From NCBI GenBank assembly GCA_965372355.1, contig CBDVBZ010000172.1, positions 1 to 6,485 of the forward strand: a stretch of 6,485 nucleotides of DNA, written 5' to 3'. Every line of letters starts with the position of its first letter. The stretch's first letter is position 1. Positions 5,846 to 6,485 of this stretch are shown one piece after another. The translations under genes were made by a program, and so were the position numbers. The notes beneath the pieces are model-generated. The model did no database searches. It was not told the origin of the DNA and worked only from the letters and a program-made list of their open reading frames with translations. Source of the DNA: CBDVBZ01 sp965372355. Lineage in GTDB: Bacteria; Krumholzibacteriota; Krumholzibacteriia; WVZY01.

Positions 5846-6485
5846 ATGAGAACGATGAACATCAGACGCATTATCAATGGATTCATGGCGATTGCAGTCC
5901 TTGCGGTCCTATCGGGCTGCGGCGATAAAGACGAGCCTGAGCCGGCGATGAAACTCGCTGTTGATGCCGCCGAAGCGAAAGCCATCGCCAAGGAGGCCTA
6001 CGTCTACGGCTTCCCGATGGTGATGGGCTACAAGACCATCTACAACTACGTGGTCGACAAGGAGAATCCCGAGTACAAAGGTCCGTTCAACAAGCTCGTG
6101 TGCGAGGCACGCCTCTTCACGCCGGAAGATAAGGCAATCGTAACGCCGAATGCCGACACGCCGTACTGCATGTTCTGGATGGACCTTCGAACGGAACCGA
6201 TGGTATTGACGGTCCCCGAGATGGAGCCGGAGCGGTTCTATCATTTCCAGCTCATCGATCTCTACACCCACAACTTCGCCTACGTGGGGACCCTCACAAG
6301 CGGCAATGGATCCGGTAAGTTTCTTATCGCCGGTCCCGGCTGGGACGGGGATAAACCGGAAGGCATCACCGACGTGATCCGGAGCGAAACGGACTTCGTT
6401 TTCAACGTTACCCGGACCCAGCTCTTCGGCCCCGATGACCTGGCGAAGGTCAAGGAGATCCAGGACAGCTACGGTCTGCAACCGC
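5846..6485 (+). CDS. DUF1254-family lipoprotein, 3' partial
   Basis: The frame opens at ATG 5846, 11 bases after AAGGG, and runs off the right edge with 213 codons visible. Another in-frame ATG at 5855 is farther from any ribosome binding site. The signal peptide ends in a textbook lipobox, LSGC with Cys25, followed by an acidic GDKDEPEP linker that suggests an envelope lipoprotein. From about residue 40 the protein matches the DUF1254 domain: AYVYGFPMV (51-59), NADTPY (102-107), DLYTHNFAYVGT (138-149), IAGPGWDG (161-168) and RTQLFGPDDL (190-199). Members usually carry a following DUF1214 domain, which would lie outside the window. The biochemical function of the family is not established to my knowledge, so none is assigned. 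It appears to be the fourth gene of the operon beginning at 4612. Confidence 0.9.
   Translation, partial: MRTMNIRRIINGFMAIAVLAVLSGCGDKDEPEPAMKLAVDAAEAKAIAKEAYVYGFPMVMGYKTIYNYVVDKENPEYKGPFNKLVCEARLFTPEDKAIVTPNADTPYCMFWMDLRTEPMVLTVPEMEPERFYHFQLIDLYTHNFAYVGTLTSGNGSGKFLIAGPGWDGDKPEGITDVIRSETDFVFNVTRTQLFGPDDLAKVKEIQDSYGLQP

Noticed and set aside
5909..6481. Minus-strand frame of 190 codons at the right end
   Set aside because: The + strand here encodes an unmistakable DUF1254 protein with an upstream signal peptide and ribosome binding site; the minus frame is its shadow.

Overview
The window (about 6.5 kb, GC-rich) looks like the chromosome of a Gram-negative bacterium from a lineage with many Ser/Thr protein kinases fused to TolB-like and TPR domains, such as Acidobacteriota, Gemmatimonadota, Latescibacterota, Krumholzibacteriota or a related candidate phylum. 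The Gram-negative reading rests on a FadL-type outer-membrane porin relic and lipoprotein signal peptides. The phylum guess is inference only. All recognised genes are on the + strand.

Region 1 (1-4277) holds two tandem paralogous kinase-TolB-TPR genes. The first is cut by the window's left edge, and only its kinase C-lobe, TolB-like domain and TPR array are visible. The second has a complete, catalytically intact kinase domain and one transmembrane helix. Its TolB-TPR half continues in another frame, which points to a one-base loss near 2911-2920 that splits a single ancestral gene in two (or to a sequencing error).

Region 2 (4278-4611) is a 334-base gap with no convincing gene. It carries a perfect TGTGA-N6-TCACA dyad (4497-4512), the consensus core site of the CRP/FNR regulator superfamily, about 107 bases upstream of the next start codon.

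Region 3 (4612-6485) looks like one operon of four exported products with gaps of 36, 26 and 8 bases: a drastically shortened FadL-like outer-membrane protein, two small helical envelope proteins that are diverged paralogues of each other, and the N-terminal part of a DUF1254-family lipoprotein that runs off the right edge. The likely picture is a signalling locus followed by an envelope operon possibly controlled by a cAMP- or redox-type regulator. Nothing in the sequence directly links the kinases to the operon.

No tRNA, rRNA, CRISPR array or intact mobile element was found. The most distinctive points are the CRP-like site ahead of the DUF1254 operon, the internally deleted FadL gene, the paired small proteins sharing a C-terminal DRY...W motif, and the frameshifted kinase.
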